A stretch of DNA of 64,000 bases from contig NC_066583.1 of the NCBI RefSeq assembly GCF_024323335.1, forward strand, positions 359,978,377 to 360,042,376. Direction: 5' to 3'. The position numbers and the translations under genes were made by a program. The notes beneath the pieces are model-generated. The model had not been told where the DNA came from. It searched no databases and saw nothing but the letters and a program-made list of their open reading frames with translations. Source of the stretch: Lathyrus oleraceus (Eukaryota > Streptophyta > Magnoliopsida > Fabales > Fabaceae). Below, piece after piece: positions 15,042-24,848 of the stretch (the first letter of the stretch is position 1; each line of letters starts with the position of its first letter).

Positions 15042-16028
15042 TTATCCTATTAAAAAACTAAAACAAATAACTTTTATATAAAAAATTTAAAAATACAAAT
15101 ATTTTTTGAAAATTAAAACACATAGTAATATAAAACAAACATAAAAAAGTGTAAAAAAATATCTTACAAATATATATATATATATAAATAAATTAAAAAA
15201 GACAAACAATTTTTATAAACAGAGTAAATAAATAAACAAATTTAAAAAAATAAATAACTTTTTTCTAACCTATATTTATGTGTTTGTAATATAATTTAAC
15301 AAATAAAATGTTATAATATAATGTCACTAACTACTACTTGTAACATAATTTTTTTTTATATTATATTATATGTATTAATAAAATCAATTTAAAAATAACA
15401 TGTGATCTAAAGAAATAAAATTGCAGTGGGGCTATATACTGTATAGTGCAACATCTCTAAATATTCACCGACTATTATATTTTATTAAGATACATGACAC
15501 TATAAAATAATATATATTATATTGGAGTACCTTATCCTATCAACTATCAAGTCTCCCACTTAGTCACGTGACTAAGTTATAACCAATTTCTACCGACAGC
15601 TAATAAGAAAATCATAAAGATAATAAGAAAATCTTATAGGAAATCTTATCCTATCTTAATCAAGTCCTATCATTCTTACACATTGCAAAGCTGGAAGATG
15701 AAGTGCAGAAAAAAAGAGATAAACAAGAAAGATGAAGTGCAGAAAAAAGAAGAGATAAACAAGAAAGATGAAGTGCAGAAAAAGAAGAGATAAACAAGAA
15801 AACGTAAACACAGAACAGCTCACATCTTCTTCTTCGACAGCAAAATTTGAGAAAGATGAAGTATGTGTCGTCGCCGATTTTACCTAAGATTAACCATTAG
15901 GATTCAAAGCTATTGAAAAAAAACAGGTATTTACGATATTTATAACACACGGATCGTAAATCGGGCCGCACTTGATCCGGATAACTAAGCCCAGATTTAC
16001 AAGATTCTACCTTCAAATTTCGAAACCA
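15042..16028 (-). other. 5' region of the hAT transposase gene
   Basis: AT-rich upstream DNA of the transposase with no other gene. It must contain the promoter, but no single TATA box stands out among many AT tracts. It holds the triple repeat at 15697-15801. Confidence 0.55.
15697..15801. repeat. Three tandem ~35-bp units in the hAT 5' region
   Basis: Three copies of GATGAAGTGCAGAAAAA...AGAGATAAACAAGAAA (34, 36 and 35 bp) sit head to tail at 15697, 15731 and 15767, differing mainly in the A-run and GA count. Confidence 0.92.
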
Positions 16029-16147
16029 ATTAATTTTGCCGTGATTTTTGCCGTGATTTTTGCAAAAACGATTTTGCTTGCGATCCGAAATTAATTTTGC
16101 CGTGATTTTTGCCGTGATTTTTGCAAAAACGATTTTGCTTGCGATCC
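16029..16147. repeat. Two tandem 61-bp subterminal units of the hAT
   Basis: Two near-identical copies starting at 16029 and 16090 each contain TTTTGCCGTGA twice and end CGATTTTGCTTGCGATCC. They sit about 70 bp inside the right TIR, where hAT transposases are known to bind repeated subterminal motifs. Confidence 0.9.
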
Positions 16148-16219
16148 AGATCGGTGGAGATGATTGAGATCGCAAAATCGTGCGATTCCACGATCTGGAT
16201 CGCGATCTTGACAACATTG

Positions 16220-16630
16220 GCCCCATGTATACTATTAAATTCAAGCTCAAGCTTCTTAAGAGAAAGCTCGAGGTCTGGAAGAGCTTGTGTTTGGTAATGT
16301 TCCCTCAAATGTTAAAGAGGCCGAGGTTGGTTTGCAACACATCCAATAGAAAATTCAGAGTTTTGGTACTGATGACATGCTTAGAGGAAGCTTGATATTG
16401 CTTTGAAAAATGAAGAATTTTCCTGGCAGGAAAAGTCAAGGATCAACCGGCATCTTGATGGAGACAGGAATACTAGATACATCCATAAGCTTGCAAATAT
16501 TAAAACCAAAACCAAAGCCATTTCTTCTTTGAGAATTGTTGATAAAATTTCCACCTGCCAGCTTTATATTGGTTATCATATTTTTCAACATTTCTCTAAC
16601 TTTTTTCGTTCTAACAATTCTATTTTGTAG
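16220..16630 (+). pseudogene. LINE ORF2 continuation between endonuclease and RT
   Basis: Starts with the second GCCCCATG TSD copy. Frames read through as FKLKLLKRKLEVWK, KSRINRHLDGDRNTRYIHK and NFFRSNNSIL, which fit the linker preceding the reverse transcriptase in plant L1 ORF2. The LINE then stops abruptly before any RT motif and abuts gypsy integrase DNA at about 16631. No poly(A) tail is present, so the 3' half was lost by deletion or recombination. Confidence 0.7.
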
Positions 16631-17294
16631 GATATTGTGTGCCTGATATGCCAGAGCTTAAGAAGAGTATTTTTGAAGAAGGACATAGGAGTAGTATGAG
16701 TTGAAGAAAATATTTTGGTGGTCAAGAATGAAGAAGGATATATCCGAGTTCATTTATGCGTGTTTGACTTGTCAGAAGTCTAAGATTGAACATCAAACGT
16801 CGTCGGGACTGATGCAATCGTTGAGTATTCCCGAGTGGAAGTGGGACAACATTTTCATGGGTTTTGTGACGATTTTGCCTAAGAATTCTAAAGGGAATGA
16901 TTCAATTAATTGACTAAATTGACTCATTTCATTCCGATTAAGATTAATTATTCATTGTAGAAGTTGGCTGAAGTGTACATTGAGAAGGTTGTTAGCTTGC
17001 ATGTTATTCCTTCGAGTATTATTTCATATAGAGATCTGAGATTCACATCGAGGTTTTGACAGAGTTTGCAGGAAACTATGGGTAATAAGATAAAGTTGAG
17101 TTCTTTTAATCATCCGTAGGAGGATGGTCAGACAAAGAGGACTATTTAGTCTTTGGAGGATTTGCTGAGAGCTTGTGTTTTGGAGCAGGGAGGTAACTGG
17201 GATAGTTACTTACCGTTGATTGAGTTCACTTACAACAAAAATTTCAATTCTAGTATTGGAATGACACTGTTTGAAGCTTTGTATGGTAGGAGGT
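16631..17294 (+). pseudogene. Tekay-like element: integrase, N-terminal and core part
   Basis: Translated pieces match a Ty3/gypsy integrase: PDMPELKKSIFEEGHRS, IFWWSRMKKDI, CLTCQKSK (the CxxC of the zinc-binding region), EWKWDNIFMGFV, then HPxxDGQTKRTI and FTYNKNFNSSIGMTLFEALYGRR. Stops occur at several sites (for example after GNDSIN and in the core), so it is dead. It is interrupted after YGRR by the Tat/Ogre element (TSD GAGGT 17290-17294) and resumes at 37447. Everything 5' of the integrase, and the 5' LTR, is missing. Confidence 0.88.
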
Positions 17295-17434
17295 TGTCAT
17301 ACCCCAAAATTTGCCCATTAATATTTTAAGACATTTTTCAGGGCATTCCGACTCATTTTTATGACACTGATCTTAAAGGAACAAAGGCCCAGCTCACGAA
17401 TGGTCCGATCCAGAAAATGGCCCAAACTGGCCTG

Positions 17435-17532
17435 TTCGCTACGCGCTCACTACACGCTCGCCTAGCGAACGTTCGCTACACGCTCGCCTAGCGAACGTTC
17501 GCTACGCGTTCGCTACACGCTCGCCTAGCGAA
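17435..17532. repeat. TTCGCTA...TAGCGAA palindromic tandem repeat
   Basis: Three to four units of TTCGCTACACGCTCGCCTAGCGAACG, each able to pair its ends, lie in the U3 upstream of the TATA box. The same array is at about 35567-35664 in the 3' LTR. A related CGCTAAGCGAG/CGCTAGGCGAA cluster follows near 18000-18065. Confidence 0.88.
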
Positions 17533-17595
17533 GCTGACAGACAACAGAAAATTTCGGGCTTCATTCTGAGCCCATTAGGTCATGAAAAAGAGCAT

Positions 17596-17603
17596 TATAA
17601 ATA
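17596..17603 (+). promoter_or_regulatory. TATA box, Ogre/Tat 5' LTR
   Basis: TATAAATA about 300 bp into the LTR, conserved in the 3' LTR at 35728-35735. Transcription would begin roughly 30 bp downstream. Confidence 0.65.
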
Positions 17604-18347
17604 CCAGCACTTCAGTAATGAAAAGGAGAACGAAAAACAGAGAGGAAGACGGACGGAAACCCTGGCATAGAAACCCGGGAGATTAACTCAGAGCATTTCG
17701 AGTAAAGAAACCCTGAAGGCCGCTCATCCGCTCCGAAGCTACCGCCGCCCAACTCCATTCGATACCAAGCTCAGTTACAAACAGGTTTGCCTATCACTAA
17801 TGTTTTATGCTTCTAATCGATAATCTTTACATATATAAGGCATCATGATTAAACTTTCAGATATGTAATATGATTTCATGTATGAATTTAAGTATGCCTG
17901 AATACCCTAAATATTTGACCATGCTATTTCTGTAATCGAATGCCATAAGCCATGCAGCAGGTAGAGATTGTATTGTTCTGAAATTCAAAACCCGTGGCCG
18001 CTCGCTAGCACATCGCTAAGCGAGCCTGAAGCGAGCACTCGCTAAGCCCTCGCTAGGCGAAGCAGGGGCGAACGAGACAGTGGCTGTTTTGTTTCTTTTA
18101 TGTTCTGCCTTATGTTTATCTAACCAAGATTTGTTACAGTTCTGCATTATTTGGCCTGATTTTTATGACTGTTGTGTTCATTTTGTGGTGCAATTTTCAA
18201 TTGCACTTTATTTCGGTATTTTAACCCGTTTGCTGAATTTTGTAAGGGTTCACATATTCCCGAAGAAACGGCCGGCTAGGTATTCCACTTTATTTGTGGG
18301 ATACCCTTGTGGATTTTCACCCTAAATTACCTAATTAATTTTAAATA

Positions 18348-18417
18348 ATTAATTTTAATGTATTAATTTTAATGTATTAATTTTAATGTATTAATTTTAA
18401 TGTATTGATTTTAATGT
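18348..18417. repeat. Tandem 14-bp repeat in the LTR
   Basis: About five units of ATTAATTTTAATGT; the last has TTGATT. Same copy number in the 3' LTR (about 36480-36549). Confidence 0.9.
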
Positions 18418-19313
18418 GGAGATTCACCTTAAATCACCTAATTGACTTTAAAATACGGCCTTTAAATATGTGATCTTGGACCTCTCTTTGCTGCCTTACG
18501 GTATTACGGTATAACGGTCATGTCCCGCGAATGTAGGGATACACTTAGCAAAGACCCTTCGATTAAATCATCATGTCCCTATAAGATAAATCACTGTCCC
18601 TCGGATGTTGCCTGCGAATATATGATTTTGTCCCTCGATGACCCTTCGTGGTAGCCTACGGTTAAAATGATGATCGTCCCTTCGAATGCTAAGGTATCCT
18701 TACAACTGTTGCCTTCAATGACCTATCGATGACCCTACGATGACCCTTAAACATCCAAAGGGTAAAATTACTTACTTCTCAATAGTAAGGACAGTTTTAC
18801 CCTCATAAGGATAGGAAACGTTCATAACGACCTTAGGAAGGTATAACTCTCAATTACTGGATCATAACCTAAAACATTTTCCACCCCTCACACTTTGCAA
18901 ATCCTAGAAAATCACCACTTGGTATACATTCATACTAGAATCATTACCAAGTTACATTTTTCTAAACCGTTTTCAAAATCAAACGAGATAAATACTTTGT
19001 ATACATTCATACGAGAATCATTACAAAGTTAAATTCTCTTTTCGAAACATTTTTTAAACAATTCACCAACACTTTTCAGACAAAAATATAAGTGATCCAG
19101 CAATTAAGAGCCCATGGATAACCATGGATACAAAGGATGCTAATACCTTCCCTTTGTATAATGTACCTCCCGAACCCAAAATCTATTGAGGTCTTTCCTG
19201 TTCTTTTCCACCTTTCCTTATTGGATAAAAGAAAAGTCGGTGGCGACTCTTGCTATCCGCGACATTGCGATAAAAAGCAAAATACCCCAAGTCAGTTCAC
19301 CGTATGACAGAAC

Positions 19314-19331
19314 TGGCGACTCTGCTGGGGA
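19314..19331 (+). other. Primer binding site of the Ogre/Tat element
   Basis: TGGCGACTCTGCTGGGGA begins 4 nt after the LTR end, where a PBS is expected. It is not the initiator-Met type. Published Ogre elements use a tRNA-Arg primer; I could not check this match against a tRNA set. Confidence 0.7.
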
Positions 19332-20040
19332 TACTTTAAAAAGAGAGGTTACCTTAAAAAACAAGATCACTTATTCCAAATTGTCTGATTTACTGTTAAG
19401 GGATTGCTTGGGTATTTTTGAGTGAAAGATCCTACACCCGGATCTAGTGTACCTTAGGTAAGTAGCAATAGATCATCGCGACTATCCGGCGTATACTGGA
19501 ATGGTTAAAATGATGGCTACGGTTAATGTGACACTTTGGATGTCCTGATGTTCCTCATGTTTACTTGAGGAAAAATTTGGCATTCGCGTGGTGTCATTAA
19601 AGCATTAACCAGACCTTTAGAACCCTAATTGACTCATCCTAGCCATTAGAAAGTAGTGAGATAACTGACTTCGGTTCCGACTGGGGTTGGTTGAGACTCG
19701 ATACTACACTCTTTGAGATTGGACTTTAGGGAAGCTTCGGTCAGCCACTTGGTGTTGCACTGAAGTGGACTTAAGGAAAGGTCAATGATTTGAGATCCTT
19801 CTAGAACCCGGTTACTATTCTAGGACAGGTTGAACCAACTAAACTTCAGTGGGGAGGGTATTTACCTATGGAACTCATGCAAGCCTTAAGACCTAGGAAT
19901 GATGGTTGTGTGACTTGCTTGTGCTTGTTATTTATTTAACCTCATAACATCATAACATCATAGCATCATAACATCATAGCATCATAACATATGCCATTTC
20001 AAGGACTTAGGGATTTAACTTTGCTCTGTTTTGTAAGGCT
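19332..20040 (+). other. 5' untranslated leader of the Ogre/Tat element
   Basis: About 0.7 kb without a convincing ORF. At about 19946-19990 there is a short tandem array of CATAACAT/CATAGCAT units. A long leader before ORF1 is usual in Ogre. Confidence 0.6.
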
Positions 20041-21318
20041 ATGGCTCCCAGGAAGACCATCCGGATCAATTTCGTAACAATCCCTCCTTAACTCAAGAAC
20101 TTAGTGTCAGAACTTTCCGATCATGCGCAGTTCATCAAGAAACACGATTCTCTCCTCAATTTGGTTACCACTGGTTTCAAAGAAGACATGATGAGAGTTT
20201 TATTCCAGTTCTTCGACCCTAAACATCATTGCTTCACATTCCCAGATTATCAGTTGGTACCTACACTGGAAGAATTCTCCAGACTGCTTGGGATACCTAT
20301 CCTTGATCAAATACCTTTCAGTGGTTTAGAAAAGGTTCCGAAGTCTGAAGAAGTTGCCGCAACTTTACACATGACGAAGTCCGACATTGAAACTAATTGG
20401 GTAACAAGGAGTGGAGTTAAGGGTTTACTTGCCAAATTCCTGACAAATAAGGCCCGAGAATTCTTAAAAGTTATGAATGTCCGTGCTTTCGAAGACATCC
20501 TGGCATTGCTAATCTATGGCTTGGTGTTATTCCCTAATCCAGACCAATTCATAGACATGAGTGCTATTAAGATATTTCTCACTCATAACCCTGTACCTAC
20601 CTTGCTGGGAGACATTTTGCATTCCCTCCACACTCGTACCATGAAGAAGCAAGGGACTCTCATGTGCTGCATACCTTTGTTGTCTAGGTGGTTTATTTCG
20701 CACCTTCCTCAATCAGTCTTGAAAAACGAGCAGAATTTGAAATGGTCTCAAAGGATAATGTCGCTCTCCCACCCAGACATCTGTTGGTGTCCTCAGTTCA
20801 AGGAAAATGTTACCATCATTGACCGTTGTGGCGAGTTCCCTAATGTACCACTCCTAGGAATAAGAGGAGGTATTACTTATAATCCTGCTTTAGCTCTGCG
20901 ACAGTTTGGTTGTGCTCGAAGAGATGGTCCACATGAAATGATCATCGAAGGCATCATGTTCGACTATGACAACGATTCCCAAGGCCTCCGTCAAAGATTT
21001 GTACGAGCTTGGGGCATGGTGAAGAGAGGTACGTTAGGACAGAAAAATTCTATTCCTATGGAACCTTATCTCAGATGGGTACGCGCCAGAGCTCGTGAAC
21101 TTGTCATGCCATATCTTGCAATCGGACCTCAGATTGTCGAACCTGAAGCTGAAGGAGGTGCTCCTCAGATCATTCATTATCCAGATATGCCTACCAACGT
21201 TGAAGAACTAAAGAAATCCTGGATCCAGTTGAGAGAAGAAAGGGATACTTTCGAGACTCAGTTCGTCGCAGAAAGGAAGAAAGTGTTAGAACTTACCAGT
21301 CAGCTTAATGAGGAATGA
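20041..21318 (+). pseudogene. Ogre/Tat ORF1 (extra ORF before gag), one early stop
   Basis: ORF1 is the additional frame upstream of gag characteristic of Ogre; its function is not established. ATG at 20041 starts MAPRKTIRINFVTIPP, followed by TAA at 20089-20091 (codon 17), then open for about 409 codons to 21318. The body is a globular alpha-helical-looking domain resembling plant-mobile-domain/DUF7745-type proteins: FPDYQLVPTLEEFSRLLGIP, a Trp/Pro-rich middle (WCPQFKENV), YLRWVRARARELVMPY, and a charged coiled-coil-like C-terminus (ELKKSWIQLREERDTFE). Either a single mutation killed the normal start, or translation restarts later. No Met occurs in frame until codon 71 of the full ORF (20251). 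Confidence 0.8.
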
Positions 21319-21580
21319 AGACTCAATGCGTATCTTCGCCCAAAAAGAAGTCGCCCCTGGGAGACTTGAGCTTTCATTGTATTTTTATTATTATTCCTTT
21401 TGTAATGAACATGGATCAAAGAAATCAGCAATAAACATGTCTCTCTTGTTGGTGATTTACGCAAAGTTAAATTCCAAAATTCCTTGAAAACATTTCATAC
21501 ATTGCATAGCATAACATAACACTGCATAACAGGTATTCTACAAGTTCAATGTTTTCACGGTCTTCATTACAAACAGAAAA
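21319..21580 (+). other. Spacer between ORF1 and gag
   Basis: 262 bp non-coding, AT-rich, containing short CATTGCATAGCATAACATAACACTGCATAAC-type repeats near 21500-21530 similar to those in the leader. Confidence 0.6.
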
Positions 21581-24500
21581 ATGGATCTCGAACAAACTGT
21601 CAAAGATCTCCAGACTCAGAATGCTCAATTCAAGGAGATGATGCTAAGCTTATCCAAGGGGCAGGAGGAACTGAAGGCTCTTTTGCTCGAAAAGAAGAAA
21701 GACAAGAAAGCTGTGAGTTTCATTAACCCGGGAAGAAGGCGTAAAGGACAGGCCGCAGGAGTCATGTTTGGGATCTCGAATGGTCCAGAAGAGGGGGCGG
21801 AGAATGATTCAGAGGAAGAGAATGCTGATTCCTCCAACCCTGAGGATGACGATGAAGATTATGAAAATGAACAGTACTCGCCAAGAGATGATAAGTACAA
21901 GTTGCTGGAAGAACGTATGCTAGCTATGGAGGGTCAGAAGGCGCCCGGTCTGGATTTCGAAAGTTTGGGTCTGGTCTCCGATGTGACCATTCCTCGCAAA
22001 TTCAAAATCCCCACTTTCACTAAGTACGATGGTGCGTCTTGTCCTCAGATGCATCTGAGAGCTTATGTGAGAAAGATTCAGCCGCATACCACTGACAGGA
22101 AGCTATGGATCCATTTCTTCCAAGAGAGCCTGTCTGGCACACAGTTGGAATGGTATTATCAGCTCGAGAGCTCTGACATCCGCACCTGGACTGATTTAGC
22201 AACAACTTTCTATAAACAGTACCAGTATAACTCTGAACTAGCGCCTACCCGACTACAGTTGCAGAATATGACTATGGGATCTAAAGAAAGCTTTAAAGAA
22301 TATGCTCAAAAGTGGAGAGATTTGGCTGGCAGAGTCAAACCCCCTATGACTGACAGAGAATTGGTAGACATGTTCATGGGCACATTGACCGGCCCATTCT
22401 ACAGCCATCTACTGGGAAGTTCTTCATCAGGTTTCACTGAACTTATATTAACAGGTGAACGTGTTGAAAGCGGCATCCGAAGTGGAAAGATACAGGCGGC
22501 TACCTCTGCAAGCACCAAAAGGTCCTATCAGGGGAGGAACGAATCAAATGCTGTGTACGGTCAAAAGGGTCGTAACAAGAAAAACCGTGACCACGACATT
22601 GGAGCAGTTACGATTGCAGCACCACCATCTCAAAACTTCCAGCCCAAACAAGACAGGCCAAGAAGGCAGTTTACCAGGATCAATATGACCTTGGCACAGG
22701 CACTGCAGGGAATGCTAAAGGCAAATTTGATCACCCTTAGAGATCCTCCTACAAATCCCAACACTACCTCTTCTCGTTATAACCCCAATGCCAGGTGTGC
22801 ATATCACTCCGATAGCCCCGGGCATGATACAAACGATTGCTGGTCATTGAAGAATAAGATTCAGGATATGATCGAAGCTGGAGAAATTGAGTTTGAGCCT
22901 CCGGAGACTCCTAATGTCATCACTGCTCCTATGCCTAACCATGACAAGACTGTTAATGCTATGGATGACGATTCTCACATTTCCAATGCGGCGGACTTAA
23001 CATCTCCTCTCCCGATCATAAAGAGGAATTTATTGCAAGCTGGTTTATTTCCAGGTTGTGCTGAAGATTGCAATCTCTGCATGCTCCGGCCCGAGGACTG
23101 TTTGAAATTGAAGAATGGTATTCAACGGCTGATGGACGATCGTACAGTTCTCTTCGAAAGGATTCCTAAGGCGGAAAACCCTATTGAAGAAATATCTGTG
23201 ATTGCTAGGTCCAAAGTTCCAATGAAGATTACCGCTACCAGGGCGCCTGTGAAGATTACTGCTGAGCCCAGGGTTGCTCCCCTAATCATCACTGCACCTG
23301 GCCCGATCCCGTATTCCTCAAGCAAAGCTATTCCGTGGAATTATGGCGGTGATGTTTACGTCCATGGCGTGAAGCAAGTGGATAATGCTGCTAATACTAG
23401 TGGCATTGTTGGGACTAGTAAAATTACTCGAAGCGGAAGGATCTTCTCTCCAGAAATCTCACCTCCTGTCCTTGAAACTCGAGGAAAGGAACCAGTCAAT
23501 CCTTCTCAGTCAGAGACACCGGTCGAAGTTACTCCCGAAGATGTGGCCAAACAAGAAATGGAAGAAGTGCTGAAAATCATTCGCAAGAGTGATTTTGATG
23601 TTGTCGAATAGTTGGGGCATACCCCGTCTAAGATCTCGATGTTATCCTTGCTGTTATCTTCTGAACCTCATGCCAATGCATTGATAAAATTCTTGAAGAC
23701 CGCTCATGTACCTCAGGAGACATCTGTCGATCAGTTCGAACATTACGTTGCTCACTTGGCTGTTGACAATGGCCTAGGCTTTTCCGACGCTGATCTGACA
23801 CCAGCAGGAAAGAATCACAATAAAGCCCTGCATATCTCCATTGAGTGTAGGGGAATCACTTTGTCTCATGTGTTGATCGATAATGGCTCTTCCTTGAATG
23901 TGCTGCCGACAGCTGTGCTGGATAAGCTGGATTGTAAAAGCATTGAACTGAAACCTAGTGACATTGTGGTACGTGCTTACGATGGTGCGAAGAGTGTTGT
24001 CCATGGCGAAGTAGTCCTTCCTATCAAGATAGGACCGCAAGTCTTCAACACTACCTTCCATGTAATGAACATTCGTCCTGCCTATTCCTGCTTATTGGGA
24101 CGCCCTTGGATTCATGGGGCAGGCGCTGTAGCCTCGTCTCTCCATCAAAAGTTGAGGTATCCCACAAAGGGCAAAATTGTCACCGTGTGTGGAGAAGAAG
24201 AGTACATTGTCAGTAGTGTGCATACCTTCAGATACGTCGAGATGGATGGTGAATTCATTGAGACTCCTTGTCAGTCATTTGAAGTAGTTCCTCCGACCAA
24301 TCATGTCCTTAAGCCAACTTCCTGTGTACCCAAGGTTATTCGTGCTCCTCCTGCTATGATTTCTCTGAAGGACGCTCAAGCCGTGGTTGAAGATGGTGGT
24401 CGTACTGGCTGGGGTCAATTGATCGACGTACCGTACAAGTCTGACAAATTTGGCCTGGGGTTCAGCTCTGACAAGAGTCCAATTAATGCTGTAGAAGATG

Positions 24501-24603
24501 CTGACAACGATTGCGACCTGGATAGCTGGATTTTCCCAACAATTGGTGACGGACTCAATAATTGGAAGGCTGAAGACACTATCCCGATTTCCTTTAGTCA
24601 GGA
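21581..24603 (+). pseudogene. Ogre/Tat gag-protease coding exon, with in-frame TAG
   Basis: Gag builds the particle and protease matures it. From ATG 21581: coiled-coil start (MDLEQTVKDLQTQNAQFKE), acidic stretch (about residues 70-110), capsid region with FFQESLSGTQLEWYYQL and MGTLTGPFYSHLLG, and a Cys/His motif CAYHSDSPGHDTNDC near 22796-22840 in place of a classical CCHC. The frame meets TAG at 23609-23611 (after DFDVVE) and continues in the same frame into LGHTPSKISMLSLLL and the aspartic protease (LIDNGSSLNVLP; Asp codon 23879-23881). A Gln codon is usual at the stop in relatives, so a point mutation is the simplest reading. The last codon is split by the intron at 24603. Confidence 0.9.
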
Positions 24604-24848
24604 GTAATTGTTATTGTCTATTTTAGTGTTGCAAATTTTTGTTTTGTTTACAACTGAACTTCTCCAAGCGTTGCGTCTATGCCCGGGGCACAATAGCTAA
24701 TTTGTTAAGGGTTTTGTCATCTTCATAAGCATATTCATATTCAATAAATCAATGGACTTTTTGCATTCAAATATTGCGCTCTTTATCTTTTCTGTCATCT
24801 TCCAAACGAGCTATGTTTTCTTACACACACTCACGTAACGAATTGCAG
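24604..24848 (+). other. Predicted intron between protease and RT (245 bp)
   Basis: GTAATT donor at 24604 and TTGCAG acceptor ending 24848. Joining 24603 to 24849 completes a GAA codon and continues in frame through TCCATACCC to the RT frame, with no stop. Unspliced, TAA at 24605-24607 ends the frame at once. An intron at this place is known for Ogre. Confidence 0.85.

Larger units (their letters stand above)
12269..16219 (-). mobile_element. Complete hAT-superfamily DNA transposon (3951 bp)
   Basis: The ends are imperfect terminal inverted repeats (left CAATGTTGTCATGATCGAGATC; right, complemented, CAATGTTGTCAAGATCGCGATC; 2 mismatches in 22). They are flanked by a perfect 8-bp TSD GCCCCATG at 12261-12268 and 16220-16227, the target size typical of hAT. 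Removing element plus one TSD rejoins the LINE. Inside is one minus-strand transposase gene, followed on its 3' side by AT-rich DNA with repeated ATCGTAA/GATCG subterminal motifs (12290-12440), and preceded by tandem repeats. Nothing visible is missing for autonomy, but activity is untested. Confidence 0.95.
17295..19309 (+). mobile_element. 5' LTR of the Ogre/Tat element
   Basis: Runs from TGTCATACCCCAAAATTTGCCC to ...ACCGTATGACA. By eye it differs from the 3' LTR at about 11 positions with equal length. A TATA box lies at 17596-17603. Contains GC-rich palindromic repeats at 17435-17532 and around 18000-18065, a 14-bp tandem repeat at 18348-18417, and CCCTTCGAT/GATGACCCT-type short repeats at 18530-18760. 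Confidence 0.95.

Noticed and set aside
16403..16630. Separate small gene of 75 codons
   Set aside because: Its translation fits the LINE ORF2 linker before RT and lies in the LINE remnant.
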